Numbered from the stretch's first letter, positions 1 to 7,900 are shown. The stretch: 64,000 nt of DNA from Campylobacter concisus (GCF_003048875.2 NZ_CP049264.1:1302001-1366000), one strand, 5' to 3'. Notes: generated by a model from the letters alone, not told the origin. Numbers and translations: made by a program.

Positions 1-83
1 AGAGGAACTATGACACTGCCCATAAAAGTGCAAAACAAACCCATAGCCACGACCATTAGATATTCATTTTTTATGCGAAACAT
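1..83 (-). CDS. N-terminus of a membrane protein, cut by the window edge
   Basis: An open frame reads leftward from an ATG at 81-83 to the edge of the window without a stop. It gives 27 residues starting MFRIKNEYLM, followed by a hydrophobic stretch (VVAMGLFCTFMGSVIV) typical of a first membrane segment. An AAAGG lies about ten bases upstream of the ATG. It runs in the same direction as the cation transporter that ends at 110, only 26 bases away, so the two may be cotranscribed. Too little is visible to name the family; a polytopic transporter is a guess. Confidence 0.5.
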   Translation of the reverse strand, partial: MFRIKNEYLMVVAMGLFCTFMGSVIVP

Positions 84-109
84 TAAATTTAAACCTTTTG
101 CGTCAAATT

Positions 110-1033
110 TTAGTGATGATGCCCAAAATGTTCGTCCTTATGCGCGCTTTTTAGCTCGCAGATGAGATCGTCTTTATGTCCAAGGCTCTCACTCTCAAAC
201 TGAAGCGTGACATGGCCGATGCCTGCGTGAGAAAGCTCGTGCTCGATCTGCTTTATCATCTTTGAAATTTCAGCCACGCTTAGCGCATCATCCACCACCA
301 CATGGGCTATGAGCGCATTTGTGCCAGCATTTATCGCCCAGATATGCAGGTCATGCACGATTTTAACGCCATCTACGCCCTTTATAACGCCTAAAATTTC
401 ATCCGTATCAAGCTTAAGCGGCACTGCTTCGATCAGGATATTAAAGCTATCTTTTAGCAAGTTAGCGCCACTTTTTATGATGAGTAGCGAGACAAAGATA
501 CTTGCGATGCTATCGGCCTGCGTGAAGTTAAATTTCATCACAAGAAGTGCCGCGACGATGGCACCAACCGAGCCAAGCGTGTCGCCAAGCACGTGCAAAT
601 AAGCACCTTTCATGTTTAAATTTTCTTTTGTATCAGCGCTTTTATGCATATAAATGGCTACGACTAAATTTACCACAAGCCCCAAAATACTAACAAAAAG
701 CATCGTTTTAGCCTCGATCTGCGGCTCGTTAAAAAGCCTGATGATAGCTTCAACTACGACAAAGATAGCCAGCGCGATAAGAGCGATGGCATTTATGAAA
801 GCAGCGATGATCTCGACCCTTTTGTAGCCAAAGGTCTTTTGTAAATTTGCCCTTTTTTCTGCGATCTTAAAAGCGACCAGCGACAAAAAGAGAGCCGCAG
901 AATCTGAGAGCATGTGAAATGCGTCGCTAATGAGCGCAAGCGAGTTTGAAACGAAGCCAAAAACGGCCTCAACTATCATAAACGTGAAAATTAGAAAAAA
1001 TGAATTTCTAAGAACGCTCTTATTGTGCATCAT
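110..1033 (-). CDS. cation diffusion facilitator (CDF) family transporter, CzcD/ZitB type
   Basis: Predicted inner-membrane divalent metal/proton antiporter that exports zinc or a similar ion from the cytosol. The 307 residues show about six hydrophobic segments. The paired metal ligands of the family are visible as H40/D44 (in SDAFHMLSD) and H147/D151 (in HVLGD), the HD-HD arrangement typical of zinc-preferring members. A cytosolic C-terminal domain (about 215-290) follows and the protein ends in HHH. Two adjacent ATGs (1031-1033, 1028-1030) follow an AAGGA; the second has the better spacing. It overlaps the end of the upstream ABC membrane gene by 14 bases, so the two are probably one transcript. 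Metal specificity is inferred. Confidence 0.9.
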   Translation of the reverse strand: MMHNKSVLRNSFFLIFTFMIVEAVFGFVSNSLALISDAFHMLSDSAALFLSLVAFKIAEKRANLQKTFGYKRVEIIAAFINAIALIALAIFVVVEAIIRLFNEPQIEAKTMLFVSILGLVVNLVVAIYMHKSADTKENLNMKGAYLHVLGDTLGSVGAIVAALLVMKFNFTQADSIASIFVSLLIIKSGANLLKDSFNILIEAVPLKLDTDEILGVIKGVDGVKIVHDLHIWAINAGTNALIAHVVVDDALSVAEISKMIKQIEHELSHAGIGHVTLQFESESLGHKDDLICELKSAHKDEHFGHHH

Positions 1034-1913
1034 TGTCCTTCTTTTGGGCGTCGATCCTCTTGCCGATATCTTTTAAATTTGAAAATTCCTCGATGAGTTT
1101 TGGTGAGTCGTCAAGGCTGATGACAAAATTCCATATATAAGTCATCACAGAGTAGATGTGGCCGGCATTTGTCTGCTGCGAGCTTAGCACTATTATCGCC
1201 ACCAAAAAGAGCAACGAAGCGCTAATACCGATGATAAAATAGCTCATCGCCTCCCTATTTGAGATCGCTATACGAAATTTAGAAACGACGTCGTAGTGCC
1301 TATTTAGCGTGCTTTTGTTAAAAGCACCTATCACCTTTGCCTCTTTTTCTAGGCGGTCATTTAAGCGAAGATAAAGGTCGTCATTTTTCTTGATATATCT
1401 TGGTAAAAATATAAGAAAAAAGGTCATCACTACAAAGCACGCCACAGCGACCTTTGGCTCGACAAAGATGAGCATAAACGCTGAGCCGATGATCGAAACG
1501 ACCGATGTAAAAAACATAGGAAAATGCGTCTCAAAGAAATTTACAAACTCTCGCGAGAGCGCTACTCTGGCGATGATAGCGGAGTCGTCTTTGGCATTTT
1601 GTTTTTCATTCATGATGACATTTACAGCAAGCTTTGCGTAGATATTTGCAAAAACTTGCGTATCCACGCGGCGCCTAATGGCTCCTACAAGCCACGCTAT
1701 GAGCACAAAAAGTGCATAAATGAGGGCATTTAACGTGTTTCCTTGCATGATTGCGTTGATCGCAAAGCCCGCAAATATCGGATAAGCAAGAAAAAGTCCG
1801 TTCTCTGCTAGCACCAAAGCAAAGGTCAAAATGAGCTTTTTGTTGTGCTCGGTAGCTATGCTCTTTAGCGTTTTAAAGGCGTTATTTTGCAAATTTTGAC
1901 TCCAAGTTATCAT
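1020..1913 (-). CDS. ABC transporter six-transmembrane-domain protein lacking an ATPase domain
   Basis: The 297-residue protein resembles the membrane half of an ABC exporter: a cytosolic N-terminus, membrane segments at roughly 28-75, 130-170 and 225-260, and a long intracellular loop rich in charged residues (about 175-215). It ends in a hydrophilic tail and has no Walker A, signature or Walker B motif, so no nucleotide-binding domain is fused to it, and none is encoded beside it. It is translationally coupled to the CDF transporter downstream. It diverges from the cupin gene across a 141-base region that holds two palindromes. Substrate unknown; it may pair with an ATPase encoded elsewhere or act without one. 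Confidence 0.75.
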   Translation of the reverse strand: MITWSQNLQNNAFKTLKSIATEHNKKLILTFALVLAENGLFLAYPIFAGFAINAIMQGNTLNALIYALFVLIAWLVGAIRRRVDTQVFANIYAKLAVNVIMNEKQNAKDDSAIIARVALSREFVNFFETHFPMFFTSVVSIIGSAFMLIFVEPKVAVACFVVMTFFLIFLPRYIKKNDDLYLRLNDRLEKEAKVIGAFNKSTLNRHYDVVSKFRIAISNREAMSYFIIGISASLLFLVAIIVLSSQQTNAGHIYSVMTYIWNFVISLDDSPKLIEEFSNLKDIGKRIDAQKKDNDAQ

Positions 1914-1962
1914 AAATTTTTCGTAAATTCTAGCCTAAATTTGCAAATTTTGATAATTTTTA

Positions 1963-2034
1963 GTTGTAACTCTTGACATTACAACAAAAAATCACTATAC
2001 TTCGCTCATCGGTTGTAAATAAAAAGATTACAAC
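1963..2034. promoter_or_regulatory. two identical 23-bp palindromic operator candidates over the cupin promoter
   Basis: GTTGTAA-N9-TTACAAC occurs at 1963-1985 and again at 2012-2034, with perfect arms and the same 9-base spacer both times; the centres are 49 bp apart. The first copy holds the -35 box inside its spacer and the second lies just past the expected transcription start, so a dimeric repressor bound to both would cover the promoter. I know of no regulator with this exact site. The Rrf2-type regulator at 3179 is the nearest candidate. The divergent ABC membrane gene (start 1913) could be controlled from the same sites. Confidence 0.75.
1973..2001 (+). promoter_or_regulatory. sigma-70 promoter of the cupin gene
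   Basis: TTGACA at 1973-1978 and TATACT at 1996-2001 are separated by exactly 17 bases, which is unusually close to consensus for Campylobacter, where -35 boxes are normally poorly conserved. The predicted start is near 2008, giving a leader of about 47 bases that contains the second palindrome and AAGGAG at 2043-2048. Confidence 0.75.
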
Positions 2035-2054
2035 AAAAAAACAAGGAGAACAAA

Positions 2055-2429
2055 ATGAAAAATTATCAAGTTGCAAAGATCGCAAACGAGCCAAGAGTCG
2101 AGCTAAAAGAGGCTTTAAATTTAACTGGCTGTGAAGTATCTATAAACGAGCTCCCAGCAAATGTGAGCGTGCCATTTGTCCATTCGCACAAACAAAACGA
2201 GGAGCTTTACATCATCACTGATGGCGATGGCGAGCTCTTCATCGATGGCGAAGTGATAAAAGTAGGCAAAGGCGACGCGGTGCGCATAGATCCAGATGGT
2301 AAAAGGTGCTTTAAAGCTGGCAAAAATGGCATCAAAATGATCTGCATCCAGACAAAACGCGGTAGCCTAGAGCAATACACAATGAGTGACGGCGTGATAG
2401 TTGATGACGTAAAGCCAAGCTGGCTCTAA
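2055..2429 (+). CDS. small single-domain cupin protein
   Basis: A 124-residue single cupin barrel. Cupin motif 1 is visible as H43, H45 and E49/E50 (PFVHSHKQNEELYI) followed by the GDGELFIDGE turn, and motif 2 near 72-85 (KGDAVRIDPDG); these would bind a divalent metal. Small cupins of this kind are commonly stress- or thiol/quinone-responsive proteins or metal-dependent enzymes; the substrate cannot be read from the sequence. The start follows AAGGAG with six-base spacing. It is followed closely by the broken NAD(P)H-binding gene, probably once in the same transcript, and is driven by the strong operator-flanked promoter just upstream. Confidence 0.85.
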   Translation: MKNYQVAKIANEPRVELKEALNLTGCEVSINELPANVSVPFVHSHKQNEELYIITDGDGELFIDGEVIKVGKGDAVRIDPDGKRCFKAGKNGIKMICIQTKRGSLEQYTMSDGVIVDDVKPSWL

Positions 2430-2449
2430 ATTTAAAAAGAAAATTTTAA

Positions 2450-3078
2450 ATAGCAATCATAGGTGCAAACGGCAAAAGCGGTGCAAATTTAGCAAATGAG
2501 GCCCTAAAACAAGGTTATGACGTCACAGCGATCGTTAGAAACAAAGAGTAAAAAACGAAAGCGTAAAGGTCGTTTACAAAGATATTTTCGAGCTTACAAA
2601 GGACGATCTAGCAGGTTTTGACGCGGTTATAAGCGCATTTGCAGCATGGAGCGAAGAGAATTTCCCACTTCATAAAAAAGTGGCCGCTCACCTAGTAAAT
2701 TTACTAAAAGGCACTAGCACAAGGCTCGTCGTAGCTCTTGGCGCTGGCACGTTATTTGTTGATGGCAACGGCACTATGGTCATGGACACCCCAGACTTTC
2801 CAGCAGCATATATGGGCGTGGCAAAGGCTACGGCGGAGTCATATTTTGAGCTAAAAGGTAGCGCAAATGTGCTTTGGACGTATGTAAGTCCAGTAGGCGA
2901 CTACGACGCAAACGGCGCTCGCACGGGCAAATACGTGCTTGGCAGGGATGATCTCATACTAAACTCAAAAAATGAGAGCTACATAAGCTACGCAGACCTT
3001 GCGCTTGCGATCATTGACGAGCTAAAAAACAAGAAATTTATCCAAAAGCGCTTCACGGCGGTTGGCGAGAGAGCGTGA
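2450..3078 (+). pseudogene. NAD(P)H-binding (YwnB-like) oxidoreductase, start lost and frameshifted
   Basis: From 2450 one frame reads IAIIGANGKSGANLANEA, a Rossmann nucleotide-binding start with the GxxGxxG pattern, then stops at TAA 2549-2551. The next frame continues without a gap in sense (VKNESVKVVYKD...) through 3078. Adding one base at about 2550 (TAY codon reduced to TA) restores a single protein of about 210 residues. There is no ATG: the expected start codons are replaced by TTT-TAA immediately before ATA 2450. The C-terminal part (KRFTAVGERA ending) is intact. The family resembles Bacillus YwnB, whose gene neighbours the Rrf2 regulator gene ywnA; here too an Rrf2 gene follows. A sequencing error could mimic the single-base loss, but not the missing start as well. 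Confidence 0.8.
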
Positions 3079-3090
3079 GTTTATAAATTT

Positions 3091-3132
3091 GACAGCTAGC
3101 AAAGGCTCGTAAGTCAAATTTAGCTGGCTGTC
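3091..3132 (+). terminator. hairpin after the YwnB-like pseudogene
   Basis: GACAGCTAGC at 3091-3100 pairs with GCTGGCTGTC at 3123-3132 (one G-T pair), followed by only three T residues, so a weak terminator at best. A second perfect inverted repeat, AAATTTGAC 3085-3093 with GTCAAATTT 3113-3121, overlaps it, so the two stems exclude each other. Confidence 0.35.
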
Positions 3133-3150
3133 TTTGGCAGAAAATTTAAG

Positions 3151-3173
3151 TATAATCACGAAAAATTTAAGGA
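3151..3173 (+). promoter_or_regulatory. -10 box and ribosome-binding site of the Rrf2 gene
   Basis: TATAAT at 3151-3156 sits about 22 bases before the ATG at 3179, and AAGGA at 3169-3173 is five bases before it. This fixes the start at 3179 rather than at in-frame codons further upstream, which would lie before the promoter. The leader is therefore only about 16 bases. Confidence 0.6.
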
Positions 3174-3178
3174 CGATC

Positions 3179-3592
3179 ATGCAAATTGGCATTAAATTTT
3201 CAACTGCGATACACGCGCTTTTGTGTGCTAAATTTTTTGAAAACGAGAAGGTTACAAGCGAATTTATAGCTGGCAGCATAAACACAAACCCAGTTATCGT
3301 TAGGCGCCTACTTGGTACTCTAAAGGCTGCAGGGCTCGTAAATGTCGCAGCTGGAGTTGGTGGAGTGAGCCTTGCAAAAGAGCCAAAAGATATAAATTTA
3401 CTTGAAATTTTTAACGCAGTAAATGAGAAAGAAAAACTCTTTAAAATTCACTCTGACTCACCAAAAGCCTGCCCAGTCGGCGGCAGGATAGAAGAGCTTT
3501 TAAGCGGGCACTTTTTAAGAGCGCAAACTGCTCTAGAAAACGAGCTAAAAAACGTCACTTTGCAAGATTTATTAGACGAGCTTGCAAGATAA
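3179..3592 (+). CDS. Rrf2-family transcriptional regulator, YwnA type
   Basis: A 137-residue DNA-binding regulator. The N-terminal winged helix is visible (KFSTAIHALLC, then the recognition region INTNPVIVRRLLGTLKAAGLV with the conserved NP-VVRR and the glycine-rich wing AAGVGGVSLAKEP), followed by a C-terminal helix. Only two cysteines are present, in HALLCA and KACPVGG, and not as the three-cysteine cluster that ligates Fe-S in IscR or NsrR; an iron-sulfur switch is therefore unlikely and a thiol/electrophile response or no cofactor is more plausible. Bacillus ywnA is next to ywnB, and here the regulator follows a YwnB-like pseudogene. It is the best local candidate to bind the palindromes at 1963-2034. 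Confidence 0.85.
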   Translation: MQIGIKFSTAIHALLCAKFFENEKVTSEFIAGSINTNPVIVRRLLGTLKAAGLVNVAAGVGGVSLAKEPKDINLLEIFNAVNEKEKLFKIHSDSPKACPVGGRIEELLSGHFLRAQTALENELKNVTLQDLLDELAR

Positions 3593-3593
3593 A

Positions 3594-3627
3594 TTTAGGC
3601 TAGAAGCTTGATCCTTTCTAGCCTAAA
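3594..3627 (+). terminator. terminator-like hairpin after the Rrf2 gene
   Basis: A perfect 12-bp stem, TTTAGGCTAGAA 3594-3605 with TTCTAGCCTAAA 3616-3627 and a ten-base loop, directly after the stop codon. The T-run downstream is short (TAAATTTA), so efficiency is uncertain. Confidence 0.6.
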
Positions 3628-3640
3628 ATAAATTTACAAA

Positions 3641-3715
3641 CTACTCTTGCATCGTGATCCATTTTTGTGCGATCCTGACGGCATTTGTCGCAGCTCCCAC
3701 ACGGATCTGATCGGC
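3641..3715 (-). pseudogene. asd: relic of the 3' end of asd (aspartate-semialdehyde dehydrogenase)
   Basis: Read leftward from 3715, 24 codons and a TAG (3641-3643) encode ADQIRVGAATNAVRIAQKWI then TMQE. This matches the very C-terminus of Asd, where the (A/G)DQxRVGAATN motif is followed by the last helix. Just upstream of the alanine the frame meets a TAA (about 3725) and the similarity ends, so only the last 24 codons plus stop are present. The rest of the 3716-3933 gap shows no coding sense that I can detect apart from two hairpins. Asd makes a precursor of lysine, diaminopimelate, methionine and threonine and is essential in most bacteria, so an intact copy must be elsewhere; this is a recombination or duplication scar. 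Confidence 0.75.
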
Positions 3716-3841
3716 ACTGCACCTTAATTACGGCTTATTTAAATTTTAGTAGCTAGCATGTAGAAATTTAGTGGCGAGATTTCATTGTGATTTTTATTTA
3801 TTTGACTTCAAATTTAGGCTTGTTACAAGCAGGATTTTAGG

Positions 3842-3871
3842 TCTTTTGGGTTAGAAATTTAACCCAAAAGA
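3842..3871. terminator. perfect 12-bp hairpin in the asd relic-prs gap
   Basis: TCTTTTGGGTTA 3842-3853 pairs with TAACCCAAAAGA 3860-3871 around a six-base loop. The stem has A/T-rich flanks on both sides and could terminate in either direction. No gene lies immediately before it on the + strand. Confidence 0.45.
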
Positions 3872-3903
3872 TAAATATCAATCACCCAAAACGGATAAAT
3901 TTA

Positions 3904-3925
3904 GCAGGCTAACGCTTTAGCCTGC
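3904..3925 (-). terminator. prs terminator
   Basis: Just downstream of the prs stop, GCAGGCTAA pairs with TTAGCCTGC around a four-base loop, followed on the minus strand by TAAATTTAT. Tight stem and good position, moderate U-tract. Confidence 0.65.
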
Positions 3926-3933
3926 AATGGTTA

Positions 3934-4863
3934 CTAAAACAAGCTATTTACGCTTTCGTTGTGATAAACACGGCGTATCACTTCGCCAAATAGTGAAGCT
4001 GTGCTTAGCACTTTTATACAAGGAAGTTCTTCTTTTAATGGGATCGTATCAGTCACTACTAACTCGTCTAAAAAGCCAAGTTTTAGCCTATCATAGGCTG
4101 GTCCGCTAAGCACCGGGTGCGTGCAAAATGCCATTACGCTAGTTGCGCCACGCTCTTTGAAAATCTCAGCCGCTTTTACGATGGTGCCAGCAGTGTCAAT
4201 CATATCATCGACCAAGATCACATCTTTGCCTTTCACATCGCCGATCACGTTCATCACTTCGCTCTCGTTTGCTTTCTCGCGGCGTTTATCAACGATGACC
4301 ATATCTAATAAATTTAGATTTTTTGCCAAGGCTCTAGCACGAGCCACGCCGCCTACATCTGGGCTTGCGACGACTGGATTTGGTAAATTTTTAGCTTTTA
4401 CGTAGTCGTTAAAGATGATGCTACCATAAAGGTTATCTACTGGAATGTCGAAAAATCCTTGAATTTGCCCTGCGTGAAGGTCCATAGTAACGACCCTGTC
4501 GATGCCTGCTGTTTGCATCATATTTGCCACAAGTTTTGCAGTGATAGGCACTCTAGGAGCTGCTTTTCTGTCTTGTCTAGCGTAGCCAAAATACGGCACG
4601 ATCGCTGTTATAGAGCTTGTACTGCTGCGTTTTAAAGCGTCAGTTAAGATAAGAAGCTCCATTAAATTTATATTTGCTGGGGCACATGTTGGCTGGATGA
4701 CAAAAACATCTTTCCCACGCACGCTTTCGCCTATCTGCACGCTGATCTCACCATCGCTAAATCTTTTAATGCTAGCTTCACTGAGTGGAAGCGACAAATA
4801 TTGCGAAATTTTCTTCGAAAGCTCGATATTTGCGGTGCCTGAGAAAATTTTATAGCCTCTCAT
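3934..4863 (-). CDS. prs: ribose-phosphate pyrophosphokinase (PRPP synthetase)
   Basis: Makes phosphoribosyl pyrophosphate from ribose 5-phosphate and ATP for nucleotide, histidine, tryptophan and NAD synthesis; cytosolic hexamer. At 309 residues it has the usual class I length. Visible signatures: [19 protein letters not shown] near the N-terminus, the metal/ATP motif [20 protein letters not shown] (about 128-147), and the PRPP-binding loop [10 protein letters not shown] (about 217-226). ATG at 4861-4863 follows AAGG. It stands alone on the minus strand with its own hairpin terminator; the divergent DUF488 gene begins 174 bases away. Confidence 0.97.
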   Translation of the reverse strand: MRGYKIFSGTANIELSKKISQYLSLPLSEASIKRFSDGEISVQIGESVRGKDVFVIQPTCAPANINLMELLILTDALKRSSTSSITAIVPYFGYARQDRKAAPRVPITAKLVANMMQTAGIDRVVTMDLHAGQIQGFFDIPVDNLYGSIIFNDYVKAKNLPNPVVASPDVGGVARARALAKNLNLLDMVIVDKRREKANESEVMNVIGDVKGKDVILVDDMIDTAGTIVKAAEIFKERGATSVMAFCTHPVLSGPAYDRLKLGFLDELVVTDTIPLKEELPCIKVLSTASLFGEVIRRVYHNESVNSLF

Positions 4864-5037
4864 AATAGTAACCTTTTTTAGTAATATTTATATTGCGATT
4901 TTATCAAAATGAGCTTTAAATCTAAATTTATTTGCCTCAATAATTTTAGTCAAATTTTCTAGCTTGCGAGCCAAAATTTGAACTAAATTTTTAAACTATT
5001 TTATATTTGTAAATTTATCAGGACTAAAATCACGCTC

Positions 5038-5400
5038 ATGTTTAAAATTTATAGAATTTACGACTTTATAAAAAGTGACGACGATAGTTTTAAAGGTGTC
5101 TTTATTGATAGGCTCTATCCAAGAGGGGTGAAAAAAGAGATATTTTCAGCCTTTATCTGGCTAAAATCGGTCACTCCCTCAAATGAGCTAAGATCGTGGT
5201 TTCATGAAGATAAAGAGGCTAGGTTTGATGAATTTTGCAAAAAATTTAGGCAAGAGCTAAATGGTAAAGAGGGGCAAGAGGGGCTAAAAGAGCTTAAAAA
5301 GCTAGAAAAAGAGTATAAAAACGTGGCGCTTCTAACTGCTGTCAAAGAGCCAGAATTTAGCCACGTCAAGGTGATAAAAGAGGCGCTTAGTTCTTTATAA
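5038..5400 (+). CDS. DUF488 family protein
   Basis: A 120-residue protein with the DUF488 hallmarks: IDRLYPRGV (residues about 24-32), then [17 protein letters not shown] (about 42-59) and a C-terminal [15 protein letters not shown], which corresponds to the family's LLxxAxdpehNha segment. The biochemical role is not established; members are small cytosolic proteins often found singly. The gene's last 14 bases overlap the convergent end of mnmA, so the transcripts from the two strands are antisense to each other at their 3' ends. Confidence 0.85.
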   Translation: MFKIYRIYDFIKSDDDSFKGVFIDRLYPRGVKKEIFSAFIWLKSVTPSNELRSWFHEDKEARFDEFCKKFRQELNGKEGQEGLKELKKLEKEYKNVALLTAVKEPEFSHVKVIKEALSSL

Positions 5401-6409
5401 AGCCACTTGCGATGACGCGATCACCATCATACATCACGCAAAGCTGACCTTGCGCTACGCCAAGTGCGTTTTGATTTAGCCTTAGCTTTGCTGTTTTGCT
5501 AGCTTTATCAACCTCAGCAAAAGCCTCAAGTTTAGGGCTTCTATATCTTATCTTTGTTTCGCACTCAAATTTATCTTCATCGATAAATAAATTTACATTT
5601 TCAAGCTCGACCACCTTTTGAGCAAGGTCATCCTTCGTGCCGACAACGATCTCGTTTTTTTCGGCATTTATCTTGATGACAAAGTGTGGCTCATGAGCGC
5701 CAAAAACCTCAAAACCACGGCGTTTGCCGATAGTGTAGTGCATGTAGCCTTGGTGGCGGCCGATGATATTGCCGTCTTTACCCACCACATTGCCTGGTAA
5801 ATTTGTGTTGTAGTGCTTGTTTAAAACCTCGATGTAGGTATTTTCGACAAAGCAAATTTCACTACTTTCTGCCTGAGTAGCGAACTCTTCAAGCACTTTT
5901 ACGCCTCTTGCTAGCTCTTTTATATCTTTTTTAAATTTATCCCCAAGCGGGAAAATGACATCTTTTAGCACCTCTTTTGGCACCTGAGCTAAAAAGTAGC
6001 TCTGATCCTTGCTAGGATCTTTGGCGCAGGTTATAAAACCATCAACCACCTGCACATAATGCCCGGTAGCAAGCTTCTCGCAGCCATTTGCCTTTGCAAA
6101 GTCAAGTAGCGCTCCAAGCTTTATAAATTTATTACACAAGGCGCAAGGATTGGGCGTTTTACCCTCTTTGTAGAGCCTGACAAATGGGTCATAGACATAT
6201 TCGTTAAATTTATCCTGCAGATCGAGTATATGCACCTTGATGCCAAGATATTCGCCCACTTTTTTGACTTTTCTGATATTTTCTTCGTGATATCCTGGCT
6301 TTTGATGAAGCATCATGTAGCAGCCTTGCACCTCATGTCCAGCCTCTTGCAGAAATTTAGCCGTCATCGTGCTATCTACGCCGCCGCTCATTGCAACCAT
6401 TATTTTCAT
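5387..6409 (-). CDS. mnmA: tRNA 2-thiouridine(34) synthase MnmA
   Basis: ATP-dependent thiolase that adds sulfur to U34 of tRNA-Glu, -Gln and -Lys. The PP-loop motif [10 protein letters not shown] is at residues 8-17. The first catalytic cysteine is in [13 protein letters not shown] (about 88-100) and the persulfide cysteine in SSEICFVE (about 186-193), followed by the C-terminal OB-like domain. Length 340 is slightly short for the family but nothing is missing. A convergent 14-base overlap with the DUF488 gene marks its end; a 46-base gap separates it from the LOG gene upstream. Confidence 0.95.
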   Translation of the reverse strand: MKIMVAMSGGVDSTMTAKFLQEAGHEVQGCYMMLHQKPGYHEENIRKVKKVGEYLGIKVHILDLQDKFNEYVYDPFVRLYKEGKTPNPCALCNKFIKLGALLDFAKANGCEKLATGHYVQVVDGFITCAKDPSKDQSYFLAQVPKEVLKDVIFPLGDKFKKDIKELARGVKVLEEFATQAESSEICFVENTYIEVLNKHYNTNLPGNVVGKDGNIIGRHQGYMHYTIGKRRGFEVFGAHEPHFVIKINAEKNEIVVGTKDDLAQKVVELENVNLFIDEDKFECETKIRYRSPKLEAFAEVDKASKTAKLRLNQNALGVAQGQLCVMYDGDRVIASGFIKN

Positions 6410-6455
6410 ATTTTTACCTTTTTTAAATTTAAAGGCGATATTTTATATCTTATTT

Positions 6456-7046
6456 TTAAATAGCCAAAATTTCGCTTACGATAAGCTCTATATCATCGGT
6501 GATTTTATATAAATTTAGATCTTCTTCGTTTATCGTTTTTTGAGGGATCAGCGTCTTTCGTATAAACTCATCAAGCCCTTGCCAAAACTCACATCCATAA
6601 AGAAAAATTTTCACTTTTTTGCTGCCAACATGAGCTAGCACTAAAATTTCAAATAGCTCATCAAGCGTCCCAAAGCCGCCAGGGAAGACGACAAATGCGA
6701 TAGAGCTGTCAGTTAGGGCAAATTTTCTTGGGCTTAAATTTGAAAAGAGATATTTTGCGGTGACGTATGGATTTGTTTGTTGTTCAAACGGCAGCCTCAC
6801 GTTTAGTGCGACGCTAGGGGACTTTGCGCTATCAAACGCACCCTTGTTTGCCGCTCTCATTATGCCATCCCCACCGCCAGTTAAAATGGCAAAACCTAGC
6901 TCATTTAGCTTGTAAGCTAGCTCGTATGCCTTTTTGCAGTAGAAATTTTCTTCATCAAATCTAGCCGAGCCAAAGAAGGTTACATTTTTGTTTTTATACT
7001 TTAAAACGCTTGGAAATTTTAAGAGATCATTTACTAATTCATTCAT
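6456..7046 (-). CDS. LOG-family protein (TIGR00730 type; possible nucleotide 5'-monophosphate phosphoribohydrolase)
   Basis: 196 residues with a Rossmann-like fold. Visible motifs are the N-terminal VTFFGSARF, GGGDGIMRAANKGA (about 58-71) and the family signature PGGFGTLDELFEI (about 122-134). Members release ribose 5-phosphate from nucleoside monophosphates (cytokinin-activating in plants); many bacterial copies are housekeeping hydrolases of uncertain substrate. Its start touches the stop of fliY (shared base 7046), so it is at the end of the flagellar transcript; whether that link is functional is not known. Confidence 0.88.
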   Translation of the reverse strand: MNELVNDLLKFPSVLKYKNKNVTFFGSARFDEENFYCKKAYELAYKLNELGFAILTGGGDGIMRAANKGAFDSAKSPSVALNVRLPFEQQTNPYVTAKYLFSNLSPRKFALTDSSIAFVVFPGGFGTLDELFEILVLAHVGSKKVKIFLYGCEFWQGLDEFIRKTLIPQKTINEEDLNLYKITDDIELIVSEILAI

Positions 7047-7900
7047 TATTTTAACTGCTGAAGCCTCTCGCGTTTCGAGCCTATCTGAGTGATCTGGATG
7101 CCAAAGTTGCCGTCTATTATGACCACTTCGCCAAGGGCTATCACCTTATCTCCTATCAAAATTTCAAGCGGGTCGTTTGCGAGTTGATTTAGCTCGATGA
7201 CTGAGCCTATATCCATAGTGAGCACATCTTTTAAGAGCATCCTTTTTGAGCCGATACGAACACGCATTGGTAGTCTAACGTCCATGATAAGGCCGATATT
7301 TCTCATCTCCTCTGCGCTAAATTCGCCCTTTAGTGCATGGGGAGCAGCTGCAGCTTTTGCAGCATCTACTGGCTCGCTTTTAGCAGGCTCAAAAAATCTC
7401 ATAAGCGTGTGATCGCAGACAAAAGCCACATGCTCATTTATATCCTCGATCTTTATGTTAAACAAAAAAAGCTTTTCAAAAACGCTAAAATCAAGCGATG
7501 AGTTTTCATCTAAGAAATTTACATTTATCACCTCAAAGCTGATCTTTGGCATGCCTTTTTGCGCTCCAAGAGAGGTGCTAAAGGCGCTAAAAAGGTTTGA
7601 AAATATCTCTTTTGCAGCGTCAAGCTCGTCGCTACCGAGATTTTCATTCTTTGAAATTTCCTCCTCGCCCATCATCCACTCGCTAACCGCGCTTATAAGC
7701 ACCGGCGTGCAAGCGATCTCAGCTTTTGCATTGATGTCGCCACTTAATGTCACGCTAGCCATGACAACTGGCGGTTTTATGCCATTTTGCGCTGGCGCGT
7801 CAAATTCGTTTCTCTCGCCGATCTCTGGCGCTCTGCCAGTTAGCCCTTCGATGGTCGCTTTTAGTTCATTTGAAAAGATGTTAAAAAATTCATTCGTCAT
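7046..7900 (-). CDS. fliY: flagellar motor switch phosphatase FliY
   Basis: Component of the flagellar C-ring at the cytoplasmic face. The C-terminal 80 residues form the FliN/SpoA domain (LIMDVRLPMRVRIGSKRMLL through GNFGIQITQIGS). The N-terminal part resembles a CheC-like region (acidic segment SDELDAAKEIFSNLFSAFS, about 90-108), as in epsilonproteobacterial FliY. A proline/alanine-rich linker separates the two. It overlaps fliM by 11 bases and its end touches the LOG gene, so it is part of a tightly coupled operon. Whether the phosphatase activity seen in other FliY proteins is retained cannot be judged here. Confidence 0.93.
   Translation of the reverse strand: MTNEFFNIFSNELKATIEGLTGRAPEIGERNEFDAPAQNGIKPPVVMASVTLSGDINAKAEIACTPVLISAVSEWMMGEEEISKNENLGSDELDAAKEIFSNLFSAFSTSLGAQKGMPKISFEVINVNFLDENSSLDFSVFEKLFLFNIKIEDINEHVAFVCDHTLMRFFEPAKSEPVDAAKAAAAPHALKGEFSAEEMRNIGLIMDVRLPMRVRIGSKRMLLKDVLTMDIGSVIELNQLANDPLEILIGDKVIALGEVVIIDGNFGIQITQIGSKRERLQQLK

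Noticed and set aside
3022-3285. 87-residue minus-strand frame over the Rrf2 start
   Set aside because: Lies antisense to the Rrf2 gene and its promoter and has no family features.
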